DNA of 64,000 nucleotides from Saccharibacillus nicotianae (GTDB taxonomy: Bacteria > Bacillota > Bacilli > Paenibacillales > Paenibacillaceae): positions 1,922,001 to 1,986,000 of the forward strand of contig NZ_JBHUGF010000010.1 of NCBI RefSeq assembly GCF_042681745.1. The letters run 5' to 3'. Both the position numbers and the translations under genes were made by a program. Under the pieces are notes generated by a model. It did no database searches, was not told where the DNA came from, and was given only the letters and a program-made list of their open reading frames with translations. Positions 50,694 to 59,514 of the stretch are shown one piece after another. The stretch's first letter is position 1. The number at the start of each line of letters is the position of its first letter.

Positions 50694-51377
50694 CTATCTC
50701 TTAACTCCCTGCCAAATATCTTCCAACTCGTTCAACTCGTCAATCACATACCAGGGTTCTACACCCAACTGCTTATCCCACTCAAAACTTCGACGCAGGA
50801 AAATGCCGCGCATTCCTGATTGAGAAGCTCCCCAGATATCGTTGGTAGGATGATCACCGACAAATATCGTTTCTTCTCCGGTTGTACCTAACTTTTCTAA
50901 TACCATCTCATAAATCTTCGGATCTGGCTTTTTGATCCCTGCTTCACCTGACGTTAGAATCACATCAAAGTAAGGTTCTAACCCTAAATGCTCTACTTTA
51001 CCGTATTGTATTTCATGCGTTCCATTGGTTAACATGCCTAATTTATAGCCTTGATCTCTACATGATTGGATAGCTTCAAGCGCATGGTTCATCAGACGAG
51101 CTTCTTTCATATAGTGCTCTGTATAATAAGCAAATAATTCATCTACCGTAGGCTTATCTGTCCAAGGTAGGAGTTGCACTAATTCTTCAAAAAATCCGCG
51201 TTTAGGTCGGTATCCGTCAGCATCGGCGATACGCATATAGCCTATAATATCTCTTGCTTTCTCTGCATCTATATGACCTAAATAATCTGCTACCAGCTTT
51301 TGTGAAAAGGCTCGAAACGTATAATCTCGATCCATTAATGTATTGTCTAGATCAAAAATAACTGCACTAATTTTCAT
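50694..51377 (-). CDS. HAD-superfamily hydrolase (subfamily IA phosphatase)
   Basis: A 227-residue cytosolic phosphatase. Motif I VIFDLDNTL has nucleophile Asp9 and Asp11. Motif II is LGMLTNGTHEIQ, Lys is in GIKKPDPKIYE, and motif III is TIFVGDHPTNDIWGASQSGM. An alpha-helical cap (residues about 18-85) marks subfamily IA, like YjjG/PhoE nucleotidases and phosphoglycolate phosphatases. The substrate cannot be set. AGGAG lies 10 bases before the ATG. It is the first chromosomal gene right of the Thoeris island and has its own terminator. Confidence 0.9.
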   Translation of the reverse strand: MKISAVIFDLDNTLMDRDYTFRAFSQKLVADYLGHIDAEKARDIIGYMRIADADGYRPKRGFFEELVQLLPWTDKPTVDELFAYYTEHYMKEARLMNHALEAIQSCRDQGYKLGMLTNGTHEIQYGKVEHLGLEPYFDVILTSGEAGIKKPDPKIYEMVLEKLGTTGEETIFVGDHPTNDIWGASQSGMRGIFLRRSFEWDKQLGVEPWYVIDELNELEDIWQGVKR

Positions 51378-51482
51378 GCTTTATTCACTCCTATATGTAA
51401 ATAAAATAGACGTTCTTCTGAAAGTATACCAAACCTTATTGAACTTCGCTGTTGTCTCGTATAGGACATACATGATCACAGC

Positions 51483-51511
51483 AAAAAACCCGTTTAAGAT
51501 CAAACGGGTTG
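51483..51511 (-). terminator. Terminator of the DUF3939-like gene
   Basis: AACCCGTTT / AAACGGGTT with a 6-base loop, followed by T6 on the minus strand. Confidence 0.8.
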
Positions 51512-51601
51512 TATTAAGTATACAGTTTACAGAGAATGTGTTCTCTTTGATCTGTGAATATTCTGTTTTAGTTATCACTTCGTTATACTGTAGCAGGAAT
51601 T

Positions 51602-52117
51602 TTACAATAATACGTAAGAATGATCTTCCTGTGCTTTGACATCAGGTAATGCTACAGGTTGACGATGGGTAACCATCATTTCTTGATCGGTTACATACAA
51701 TTTAAATTCAGGAATCTCGTGCAAATAATGTTGCTGATATAGCATACGGCAATCCACTTCAAAATACACAGAATCTTCTACAATCGGCAATTTTCCAGTT
51801 TCATTCAGGTAATCATCAACAGCAAGCTGTACACGATCCAAATGATACGGAATAGATTGTTCTTCTTCTGCAAAAATTTCAAAAGTCTCACGCGATAAAT
51901 AAAACTTCTGATCGCTGACTCCACCTAAATAGCGAGCAATTCGCGGTAGATCGAGACTTCCGTCTTCCTTCATCAACACCGTACGATTGATACCATTATC
52001 CATTTCGCGTTCAAATTGCAATACTGCACAACGCAACTCATCTAAGGTGACATGAACAGATGGTAACTTATTGACGTCTTCTTTGTCTTTTCTTCTAAAT
52101 AGTCCAAGTACAGACAT
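51602..52117 (-). CDS. Conserved hypothetical protein (DUF3939-like)
   Basis: A 171-residue soluble acidic protein starting MSVLGLFRRKDKED. The C-terminal part, EDSVYFEVDCRMLYQQHYLHEIPEFKLYVTDQEMMVTHRQP, resembles the DUF3939 proteins of Bacillus as I remember them. No signal peptide or catalytic motif is evident. GGGAGGAG precedes the ATG. A cre-like palindrome lies 46 bases upstream, so expression may respond to carbon source. Role unknown. Confidence 0.7.
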   Translation of the reverse strand: MSVLGLFRRKDKEDVNKLPSVHVTLDELRCAVLQFEREMDNGINRTVLMKEDGSLDLPRIARYLGGVSDQKFYLSRETFEIFAEEEQSIPYHLDRVQLAVDDYLNETGKLPIVEDSVYFEVDCRMLYQQHYLHEIPEFKLYVTDQEMMVTHRQPVALPDVKAQEDHSYVLL

Positions 52118-52162
52118 ATCGGTCTCTCCTCCCTCAAACTGGGATTATTAAGCGATCGAGTG

Positions 52163-52176
52163 CGAAAACGTTTTCA
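52163..52176. promoter_or_regulatory. Cre-like CcpA site
   Basis: CGAAAACGTTTTCA matches the cre consensus except for the first base. It lies between two divergent genes, nearer the DUF3939-like gene. The rest of 52118-52419 shows nothing else clear. Confidence 0.35.
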
Positions 52177-52419
52177 GATACGTGTAAAGAAAGCTGCTAA
52201 CTTTTTTGTGCTTACTATCATTGTACCTCATTTAACATATATTGATTCAACTTTTTACAAATTTGTGCGTTTTGAGTAGCAAATTGTGTCTATGTGCCTA
52301 AGTATGCTAGAAATTTATAACATATTAAGGTAGGATAAATATGGTTCTATTTTAATAACGTTCTGAACGGATATAGATCGTTTATACAGAAAAGAGATTA
52401 TGGAAGGAGCTAGACCACT

Positions 52420-53406
52420 GTGATAGAAGATGTAATTATTATCGGTGCAGGACCTTGCGGATTATCTGCTGCAATCGAATGCACACGCTTAGGCATGAAG
52501 ACATTATTGATCGAAAAGTATAATATGGTACATTCTATTTATCTGTACCCCACAAATATGCAATTTTTTAGTACTGCTGAATTGTTAGAAATCGGAGATT
52601 TACCATTTTCAACTCCATATGATAAGCCTTTCCGTCATGAAGCTTTAGCTTATTATCGTCGTGCAGCAGGTCATTATGATCTACGTGTTCAACCTTATAC
52701 CGAAGCACTTGAAGTGCAACCATTACAAGATGGTACGTTTGCAATTCAGACGACCAATCGTCATGGCGAAGACAAAACCTATACAGCACGCAAAGTGATT
52801 TTGGCTACAGGTTATTTTGATCATCCTAACTATCTGGGAATCCCGGGCGAAGAATTGGATAAAGTCACTCACTATTTCCGCGAAGCTCATCCTTATGCAG
52901 GTATGAAGGTAACCGTAATTGGTGGAAGTAACTCTGCTGTCGATGCTGCACTTGAGATTGTACGTGTAGGTGCACATGTCGATATGGTCTACCGGGGTAG
53001 CGATCTTTCTCAAAATATCAAATCATGGGTACGTCCTGTATTTGAAGCTCAGGTGCTTAAAGGCAATGTCACTCTTCATCTTAACTCTAAAGTAACCGAG
53101 ATTACTCCATCTCAAGTTGTTATCACACAAAATGATGGTGAAACAGCCACTATCGAAAATGACTTCGTACTTGCAATGACAGGCTTCCATCCTGATCGTA
53201 AATTACTCACTTCTGCCGGTATTGAAATGAGCGATGATATGGATAAACCGAAGTTCGATCTGGAAACGATGGAATCCAATATCCCAGGTCTTTATGTAGC
53301 CGGCGTTATTGCTTCTGGTCGTAATGCTAATGAAGTATTTATTGAAACCGGTCGTCGTCATGGTAACAAAATTGCTAACCATATTCATAAACAACTGGCT
53401 CATTAA
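52420..53406 (+). CDS. ypdA: Bacillithiol disulfide reductase YpdA
   Basis: A 328-residue FAD/NADPH oxidoreductase that reduces bacillithiol disulfide in the cytosol and so supports redox homeostasis. The N-terminal FAD loop VIIIGAGPCGLSAAIECTRLG is followed by the family block VHSIYLYPTNMQFFSTAELLEIGD. The NADPH loop VIGGSNSAVDAALE is near residue 167. A FAD-closing segment ESNIPGLYVAGVIASGRNANEVFIETGRRHG ends the protein. No CxxC disulfide pair is present, as in YpdA. GTG start 52420 with AAGGAG about 10 bases upstream. Its presence supports a bacillithiol-using Bacillota host. Confidence 0.93.
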   Translation: MIEDVIIIGAGPCGLSAAIECTRLGMKTLLIEKYNMVHSIYLYPTNMQFFSTAELLEIGDLPFSTPYDKPFRHEALAYYRRAAGHYDLRVQPYTEALEVQPLQDGTFAIQTTNRHGEDKTYTARKVILATGYFDHPNYLGIPGEELDKVTHYFREAHPYAGMKVTVIGGSNSAVDAALEIVRVGAHVDMVYRGSDLSQNIKSWVRPVFEAQVLKGNVTLHLNSKVTEITPSQVVITQNDGETATIENDFVLAMTGFHPDRKLLTSAGIEMSDDMDKPKFDLETMESNIPGLYVAGVIASGRNANEVFIETGRRHGNKIANHIHKQLAH

Positions 53407-53458
53407 TCACTCTAGTATCAATACAGATAAAGTACATGCTGATTGTTTACTTGTAAAA

Positions 53459-53486
53459 AGTGTCCGCTTAGGCGGGCATTTTGCTA
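53459..53486 (+). terminator. Terminator of ypdA
   Basis: TGTCCGC / GCGGGCA with a 4-base loop, one wobble pair and a short T-run. Confidence 0.55.
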
Positions 53487-53521
53487 TGTAAAGACATAAT
53501 GAAAGGAGTGATCTTATCAAA

Positions 53522-53974
53522 ATGGCTGCGATTGATACACCAGCAATTATTTTGTTAGTGCTTGTGGCTCTCGGGATTATCGGGAACAACTCTACAGTCA
53601 CGATTGCTATGCTTGTTTTATTGCTTATTCGTGTTTTGGGCTGGCATCAAGCTTTTCCGTGGTTACAGAAATATGGGTTAACGATCGGTATTATTATTTT
53701 GACGATTGGTGTCATGACTCCACTAGCAAGTGGCAAAATTTCACTAGATACGATCCTTTCTTCTTTTTTAAGTTGGAAATCACTTGCCGCTATTGGAATT
53801 GGTTTGTTTGTCGCTTACTTAGGTGGACGAGGAACTATATTAATGACCAATCAACCGACAGTAGTCGCTGGATTGTTAATTGGAACGCTGATCGGTGTAG
53901 CTTTTTTCAAAGGTGTACCTGTTGGGCCATTGATTGCAGCAGGTCTGCTTTCTTTATTAATAGGGAAATCATAA
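53522..53974 (+). CDS. DUF441 family membrane protein
   Basis: A 150-residue integral membrane protein with four to five helices rich in Ile, Leu and Gly. The pattern matches DUF441 (YeaL/YtwI): ALGIIGNNSTVTIAMLVLLLIRVLG near the start, LQKYGLTIGIIILTIGVMTPLASGKI, and a C-terminal TNQPTVVAGLLIGTLIGVAFFKGVPVGPLIAAGLLSLL. AAAGGAGTGATC lies upstream of the ATG. Function is unknown for the family. It may be cotranscribed with ypdA if the weak terminator between them leaks. Confidence 0.9.
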   Translation: MAAIDTPAIILLVLVALGIIGNNSTVTIAMLVLLLIRVLGWHQAFPWLQKYGLTIGIIILTIGVMTPLASGKISLDTILSSFLSWKSLAAIGIGLFVAYLGGRGTILMTNQPTVVAGLLIGTLIGVAFFKGVPVGPLIAAGLLSLLIGKS

Positions 53975-54112
53975 CCACCGTTCTATTTAGCACAAACTCT
54001 ATTGCACGATTATGCTTATCCGATAGGCTTAGGTGTGTTATACTTTCTAAATATGAATCGATGATAAAATGCTTATATTGAATGTGTTAGCATCATCCAG
54101 GAGGATACACCT

Positions 54113-54619
54113 ATGTCTCAAACTTTTGTTATTGAAGCGGTTATGATCGCTATCTATGGTCAACTGCTTGATCCGGAAAAACCGGTAGAATATATTGTGC
54201 CATACACAAGTATTATGGAATTATACGAATTTGCTGAAAGTACTGAACCTCTAATGAATGAAGACAACGAGAACCAGTATGTCAAAACAAGAATTCAGCA
54301 ATTGATTGCTTATTTCGAAGAACCGCTAAACAAAAAGAAAATTCAACGTTCATTGAATGTTCCCTGGGCGCAAAGTTCAGCGATTTTACTCAGTGAAAAA
54401 GTACAATTGAAAATTATCAATGCGATGGATAATGCTCATTATGGCGAATCATTTGATCCGATTGAAACCGAAATGATCCTGTCTGCTCTAAAAAAAGAAG
54501 TTCCTATGTTAACCGATCAATTTGAAATGATTCATCGGATCATAGAAGCCAAAATTCCTGTTCAAGTGTATGATATTGAAGACTTCTCTTTTGCTCTTGA
54601 AGGCACTCCTACCGTCTAA
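54113..54619 (+). CDS. Conserved hypothetical protein (168 aa)
   Basis: A soluble acidic protein, mostly helical, starting MSQTFVIEAVMIAIYGQLLDPEKPVEYIVPYTSIMELYEF. No nucleotide-binding, metal or DNA-binding motif is seen. I recall similar Paenibacillus proteins labelled ADP-heptose synthase, but nothing here supports that activity. AGGAGG lies 8 bases before the ATG. It is monocistronic with its own strong terminator. Confidence 0.75.
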   Translation: MSQTFVIEAVMIAIYGQLLDPEKPVEYIVPYTSIMELYEFAESTEPLMNEDNENQYVKTRIQQLIAYFEEPLNKKKIQRSLNVPWAQSSAILLSEKVQLKIINAMDNAHYGESFDPIETEMILSALKKEVPMLTDQFEMIHRIIEAKIPVQVYDIEDFSFALEGTPTV

Positions 54620-54663
54620 ATGGATAGAAATACAGATATGTACGCTAAGATAACATACGTAAA

Positions 54664-54702
54664 AGAGCTTCTTCCTGTTTATAAGGAAGAAGCTTTTTTT
54701 GA
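54664..54702 (+). terminator. Terminator of the 168-aa hypothetical gene
   Basis: AGCTTCTTCC / GGAAGAAGCT with a short loop, then T7. It may also serve the convergent HesB-like gene. Confidence 0.88.
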
Positions 54703-54729
54703 ACCGATGATCCAAAAATACCGTTCGTT

Positions 54730-55029
54730 TTACTGAGATTCCGGCATATACGCGTACCGAATATCATCTTCATGTTCAATATATTCTACATTCAATTGAT
54801 ATCCGTTGATATACCATAAATCTTGATCTTCCATATAAAAATGGATATTTTCAACATCCTGCGTTAGTGCCGGACTCACTGGTGGTTCTACAGAAATACC
54901 TAATGAAAATCCAGGATGAATTTCACTATTACTGCTGTATCGTGCATAAAAGCGAACTGCATCGCCTTCAGCCAAACTCAATTCTTTTTTGTACCAGCGT
55001 GCGGCTTCATCAGATACAACTATACTCAT
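54730..55029 (-). CDS. HesB/YneR family protein
   Basis: A 99-residue protein of the HesB-like fold: MSIVVSDEAARWYKKELSLAEGDAVRFYARY, GFSLGISVEPPVSPAL, and IHFYMEDQDLWYINGYQLNVEY. It lacks all three Cys of A-type Fe-S carriers, as in the YneR group of Bacillus, so it is not an Fe-S scaffold. Role unknown. GAGGTGGT lies 7 bases before the ATG. It is divergent from the BmrCD leader region. Confidence 0.88.
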   Translation of the reverse strand: MSIVVSDEAARWYKKELSLAEGDAVRFYARYSSNSEIHPGFSLGISVEPPVSPALTQDVENIHFYMEDQDLWYINGYQLNVEYIEHEDDIRYAYMPESQ

Positions 55030-55169
55030 GATTTATACCACCTCTCTTTTTTACCTTTACTCTATGCTCTACTCTATTATAACACGATATTACGATTGCT
55101 TTTTTATTCATTTCTGTGTAGCAAAAAAGCGATGTATTAAAAAAATATGAAGATTTTATGAATTTTACG

Positions 55170-55199
55170 TTGACAATGCAAAAATTGCAATGATACAAT
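55170..55199 (+). promoter_or_regulatory. Strong sigma-A promoter of the bmrCD leader
   Basis: A perfect -35 TTGACA (55170-55175), an 18-base spacer and -10 TACAAT (55194-55199) with an upstream TG. Start expected near 55206, giving a leader of about 340 bases before bmrC. Confidence 0.8.
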
Positions 55200-55273
55200 C
55201 AACAGCAGACAGGTACTAATTTAGAAGTTATTACCATCTGCATACTACATTTGAGAAGAAAGGGTGAATCTCC

Positions 55274-55372
55274 ATGGATAAAATGATGAACGTACATACT
55301 GACGCGTATATTCCCGTAGCTTTATCACAATTAAATATCGGAGCACCCCAGCAGATGGAATTCTTCAAGTAG
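55274..55372 (+). CDS. Putative leader peptide (32 aa) of the bmrCD operon
   Basis: ATG 55274 to TAG 55372, beginning MDKMMNVHTDAYIPVALSQ and ending MEFFK, with RBS AAAGGGTGA 7 bases upstream. It lies between a strong promoter and an intrinsic terminator that precedes bmrC. In B. subtilis the orthologous bmrCD genes are controlled by translation of the BmrB leader peptide: antibiotic-stalled ribosomes prevent terminator formation. Position and arrangement match, although the peptide is shorter than BmrB (54 aa as I recall), so the same role is inferred. Confidence 0.65.
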   Translation: MDKMMNVHTDAYIPVALSQLNIGAPQQMEFFK

Positions 55373-55422
55373 ATTGTGTACTTTAAATCACGCTTGATCT
55401 TTATCCACAATGATATCTATTT

Positions 55423-55506
55423 ATCATATGGCGGTTGCTCAGCAATCGCGCTATATGATGTCCATACAAGACACGTCGTTTGCGTTTGCAGACGACGTGT
55501 CTTTTT
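55423..55506 (+). promoter_or_regulatory. Attenuator: upstream stem-loop plus intrinsic terminator before bmrC
   Basis: Hairpin 1 pairs ATCATAT (55423-55429) with ATATGAT (55453-55459), GCG with CGC, and GTTGC with GCAAT, leaving a 3-base loop. Hairpin 2 is a perfect 12-bp stem AAGACACGTCGT / ACGACGTGTCTT (55468-55479, 55492-55503) followed by CTTTTT, a textbook terminator 43 bases before the bmrC start. Placing a terminator between promoter and gene implies regulated read-through. Confidence 0.75.
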
Positions 55507-55548
55507 ATGTGGATTTTGACCAGTGTTCGAAAGAAAGGTAGTGAGTAT

Positions 55549-57294
55549 ATGTTTGCAGTTTTCAAAAATTTAGGCTGGTTTTTCAGTCGTGAACGAAAGC
55601 GGTATTTGATCGGTGTTATTTTATTGATCATTGCCGGCGTGCTTGAATTAGCGCCTCCCAAGCTGTTAGGAAGTGCGATTGATGAGATTTCAGGAGGAAC
55701 GATTACTGTCTCTTCATTGGTTTATTATATTTCAGTCACGTTAGTTATTTTAGTTGTTATTTATGGAATTACGTATGTATGGATGCACAGTCTATTCGGT
55801 GGATCGAATCTAGTAGAACGTCTTTTACGGACTCGATTTATGGCTCATCTCTTGCGGATGACTCCACCTTTTTTTGAAAGGAATCGTACAGGTGACTTGA
55901 TGGCTCGCGCTACCAATGATCTACGTTCTGTCTCTATGACTGTAGGATTCGGAATGTTGACGCTTACGGATTCCACATTCTTTTTGTTAACGATATTGTT
56001 AGCAATGGGATTTGTTATTAGCTGGAAATTAACAATCGCTGCGATTCTTCCTCTGCCCTTTATTGCTCTTGCGATGGCGATTTACGGCAAAGTAGTACAT
56101 GAACGTTACACACTAGCACAAGATGCTTTTGGAGATATGAACGATCAGGTACTTGAATCTGTCGCAGGGGTTCGCGTAATTCGCGCTTATGTACAAGAAC
56201 GTTTTGATGAGAATCGTTTTGAAAAGATTACTGATGATGTTTATCGCAAAAACTTACGCGTTGTTATGGTAGATGCATTATTTGAACCAACAATTCGATT
56301 ATTTGTTGGACTAAGTTATATTATTGCACTCGGTTATGGAATCTATCTGGTATTTCATAATGAGTTGACACTTGGTGATCTTGTATCGTTTAACTTGTAT
56401 CTGGGAATGATGATCTGGCCGATGTTTGCGATAGGTGAATTGATCAACTTAATGCAACGTGGTAGCGCTTCGCTAGATCGTGTCAACGAAGTTCTATATG
56501 TCAAACCGGATGTAGAAGATATCACTCAACCAGTTCATGTTCCATCGCTTCATAAGATTGAATTTAAAGATGTCACGTTCCGTTATCCAACTTCTACAGT
56601 GGATAATCTAGAGCATCTGAATCTACAGATTCGTGCCGGTGAAACGCTAGGCGTAGTCGGTAGAACAGGTAGTGGTAAGTCTACCCTACTCAAACAACTA
56701 CTCTATGAATATCCTACAGGAACAGGTGAACTTGAAATTGGTGGTGTATCTATCCACGATATCGCCAAAGACCAATTGCATGGATGGATCGGTTATGTTC
56801 CGCAAGAACAGATCTTGTTCTCTCGCAGTGTGCGTGAAAATATCCGCTTCGGCAAATCAGATGCAACCGATGATGAAGTATTGAATGCGATTCATACCGC
56901 AGCATTTGATAAAGATTTGCATACCCTTTCCGATGGTCTGGATACGATTGTCGGTGAACGCGGTGTGGCTTTGTCCGGTGGTCAGAAACAGCGGGTGTCG
57001 CTTGCGCGTGCATTTATCGCTGAACCTGAAGTACTGATTCTGGATGATGCTTTATCTGCTGTCGATGCTCGTACCGAAACCAGAATTATCGAAAATATCC
57101 GTACCAAACGTGCGGGTAAAACAACACTAATCGCAACTCATCGCCTATCAGCGGTAGAACATGCAGATCATATCGTAGTACTCGATCGCGGTAAAATTAT
57201 TGAAGAAGGAACTCATGCTGAATTGCTACAGTCTGATGGCTGGTATCGTGAGCAATATGAACGTCAGCAACTGGCAGATTCCTTAGAGGGGTAG
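55549..57294 (+). CDS. bmrC: Heterodimeric ABC multidrug exporter subunit BmrC (YheI)
   Basis: A 581-residue half-transporter; B. subtilis YheI is 585. Membrane domain: MFAVFKNLGWFFSRERKRYLIGVILLIIAGVLELAPPKLLGSAIDEI, MTPPFFERNRTGDLMARATNDL, LGMMIWPMFAIGELINLMQRGSASLDRVNE. Nucleotide domain: Walker A GRTGSGKS, signature LSGGQKQRVSLARAF, and Walker B VLILDDALSAVD with Asp in place of the catalytic Glu. That makes this the degenerate site of the asymmetric pair, as in BmrC. The frame is open upstream to 55480 within the terminator, but ATG 55549 follows AAAGGTAGTGAG. It pairs with BmrD to expel drugs. Confidence 0.95.
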   Translation: MFAVFKNLGWFFSRERKRYLIGVILLIIAGVLELAPPKLLGSAIDEISGGTITVSSLVYYISVTLVILVVIYGITYVWMHSLFGGSNLVERLLRTRFMAHLLRMTPPFFERNRTGDLMARATNDLRSVSMTVGFGMLTLTDSTFFLLTILLAMGFVISWKLTIAAILPLPFIALAMAIYGKVVHERYTLAQDAFGDMNDQVLESVAGVRVIRAYVQERFDENRFEKITDDVYRKNLRVVMVDALFEPTIRLFVGLSYIIALGYGIYLVFHNELTLGDLVSFNLYLGMMIWPMFAIGELINLMQRGSASLDRVNEVLYVKPDVEDITQPVHVPSLHKIEFKDVTFRYPTSTVDNLEHLNLQIRAGETLGVVGRTGSGKSTLLKQLLYEYPTGTGELEIGGVSIHDIAKDQLHGWIGYVPQEQILFSRSVRENIRFGKSDATDDEVLNAIHTAAFDKDLHTLSDGLDTIVGERGVALSGGQKQRVSLARAFIAEPEVLILDDALSAVDARTETRIIENIRTKRAGKTTLIATHRLSAVEHADHIVVLDRGKIIEEGTHAELLQSDGWYREQYERQQLADSLEG

Positions 57295-59439
57295 GTGTCT
57301 TTATTGGAGACTCAAGATTATAACGAGCAACCGACAACGAAGCTCGATAACAAAACAATTACCAAAAGGCTTTATCAATATGCATTACGTTCGAAAAAAA
57401 CATTTATTATCGCTTTGATTATGTTAGCGATTGGTGTAGGGGCTGAACTTGCCGGCCCTTTTATCGCTAAAAATATTATCGACAATCATTTGTTTGCGAT
57501 TGAACAACCTTTTTATCAGACTTCTTCTAGTACCAATGCTGTATTGTATAACGGCAATTATTATAAACGCGAAGGATTCTGGACAGCAGGCGAAACCAAA
57601 GGCGCACAGGCTCATGTGATCCAAAGTGGAACGAGCTTTTATTTTATTGAAGGTGCTGTTGAATCTACTAAAGGTGAACGTACCTACAACAATGGTGTGT
57701 TAACGATTCAAAATAACCAGAGTACTGCACAATATCCAGCAGTTCCATTAACAGCTAACAAGCTATTTGCATTTTACCAACCAGAATTACCTGGTATTTA
57801 TAAGCTGATTGGATGGTATTTTGTATTCTTGCTCATTACAATTATTATGGAGTTCGGAAAAACGTACTGGCTCCAATCGTCAGCCAACAAAGTGATTCAG
57901 CAATTGCGCTTGGACTTATATGCTCATATTCAGCGATTACCGATTCCTTTTTTCGATAATCTACCTGCTGGTAAAGTAGTATCACGTATTACTAATGATA
58001 CCGAAGCAGTCAAAGATTTATTCGTCGCAGTACTGGCTAACTTTAGTTCAGGAATTGTATATATGATCGGTGTCTATATTGCACTGTTTTTACTAGACTT
58101 TCGACTGGGTCTAATCTGTTTGTTTGTGGTTCCATTGCTTGTGTTGTGGATTGTGTTATACCGCAAAGTTGCAACCAAATACAATACGATTATTCGTTCT
58201 AGACTTAGTGAAATTAACGCTATTATCAATGAATCGATTCAAGGAATGTCGATTATTCGTGTATTCCGTAAGCAACGTCAGACGCAAGAAGAATTTGAAA
58301 ACCTAAATAACGATTACCTTTTCTATCAGAACAAAATGCTAAATCTCAATGCTTTTACTTCGCATAATCTAGTCAATGTATTGCGTAGTCTTACATTTGC
58401 TATCGTATTATGGTATTTCGGTGCTTCTGCATTAGGTGGAGTTGAAGGCGTCATCTCGCTAGGAGTTCTGTATGCTTTTGTCGATGTATTGGGAAGATTG
58501 TTCCAGCCGGTTACAGGTATGGTCAATCAGCTAGCTGCACTCGATCTATCGATGGTATCAGCAGGACGTGTATTTGAATTAATGGATGAAAAAGGCGAGC
58601 AAGTTACCGATGGTGGAATGCCTCGTTACAAAGGTAACGTAGAATTTAAAGATGTAACCTTTGCTTATAAAAAAGATCCTGTTCTCAAGCATATCAGCTT
58701 TGAAGCCAAGCAAGGTCAAACTGTTGCTCTGGTTGGTCATACAGGTTCTGGTAAAAGTTCAATCATTAATCTACTGTTCCGCTTCTATGATCCACAGCAA
58801 GGTAGAATTACGATTGATGGACAAGATGTACAACAATTGCCCAAACAATGGTTACGTCAACATATGGGCATTGTATTGCAAGATCCGTATCTATTTACAG
58901 GAACGATTGCTTCTAATGTCAATTTGGAAAATGAACAAATTTCGCGCGAGCGCATCGAACAAGCATTACGTGATGTCGGTGCAGAGCAGATTTTGTCTGA
59001 CCTTCCTAAAGGCTATGATGAACCTGTTATGGAAAAAGGAAGTACATTGTCGGCTGGACAACGTCAATTAATTTCATTTGCTAGAGCACTTGCTTTTGAC
59101 CCAGCGATTCTGATTCTGGATGAAGCGACAGCCAATATTGATACAGAGACTGAAGCTTTGATTCAATCGGCTTTGGATGTGTTGAAAAAAGGTCGTACGA
59201 CTTTTATTATTGCTCACCGCTTATCCACTATCCGTAGTGCCGATCAGATTCTAGTCCTACACCGCGGTGAAATTGTTGAACGTGGTAACCATGACGAATT
59301 GATGGAGATCGATGGACGCTACCGTCAGATGTACCGAATGCAAGTAGGTGCTGGTTCTAACGCTATCGCTGATGGTACAGAGTCTGCCAAAGACCAAGAA
59401 GTCCCTGTTCCTACACATCTGATTGGACGTACCACATAA
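57295..59439 (+). CDS. bmrD: Heterodimeric ABC multidrug exporter subunit BmrD (YheH)
   Basis: A 714-residue half-transporter with six membrane helices. Between the first two helices (about residues 65-155) an extracellular insertion reads NAVLYNGNYYKREGFWTAGETKGAQ..; an insertion of this sort is known in the YheH subunit. The nucleotide domain has Walker A GHTGSGKS, Walker B ILILDEATANID with the catalytic Glu present, and signature LSAGQRQ. It thus supplies the active ATP site completed by BmrC. It starts at GTG 57295 directly after the bmrC TAG; a TTG at 57304 is an alternative because AGAGGG is very close to the GTG. It ends with a strong terminator. Confidence 0.94.
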   Translation: MSLLETQDYNEQPTTKLDNKTITKRLYQYALRSKKTFIIALIMLAIGVGAELAGPFIAKNIIDNHLFAIEQPFYQTSSSTNAVLYNGNYYKREGFWTAGETKGAQAHVIQSGTSFYFIEGAVESTKGERTYNNGVLTIQNNQSTAQYPAVPLTANKLFAFYQPELPGIYKLIGWYFVFLLITIIMEFGKTYWLQSSANKVIQQLRLDLYAHIQRLPIPFFDNLPAGKVVSRITNDTEAVKDLFVAVLANFSSGIVYMIGVYIALFLLDFRLGLICLFVVPLLVLWIVLYRKVATKYNTIIRSRLSEINAIINESIQGMSIIRVFRKQRQTQEEFENLNNDYLFYQNKMLNLNAFTSHNLVNVLRSLTFAIVLWYFGASALGGVEGVISLGVLYAFVDVLGRLFQPVTGMVNQLAALDLSMVSAGRVFELMDEKGEQVTDGGMPRYKGNVEFKDVTFAYKKDPVLKHISFEAKQGQTVALVGHTGSGKSSIINLLFRFYDPQQGRITIDGQDVQQLPKQWLRQHMGIVLQDPYLFTGTIASNVNLENEQISRERIEQALRDVGAEQILSDLPKGYDEPVMEKGSTLSAGQRQLISFARALAFDPAILILDEATANIDTETEALIQSALDVLKKGRTTFIIAHRLSTIRSADQILVLHRGEIVERGNHDELMEIDGRYRQMYRMQVGAGSNAIADGTESAKDQEVPVPTHLIGRTT

Positions 59440-59445
59440 TAAACA

Positions 59446-59494
59446 AAAGAAGCTTGTATGATCCTTAGATATGGATCACGCAAGCTTCTTTTCA
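59446..59494. terminator. Bidirectional terminator after bmrD
   Basis: AAGAAGCTTG / CAAGCTTCTT with a GATCC/GGATC inner stem and T-run, between bmrD and the convergent chemoreceptor gene. Confidence 0.85.
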
Positions 59495-59514
59495 TTTACT
59501 TATTCTTTCAATTT

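Noticed and set aside
55480..55548. N-terminal extension of BmrC
   Set aside because: It lies in the attenuator terminator; ATG 55549 matches the known family start.
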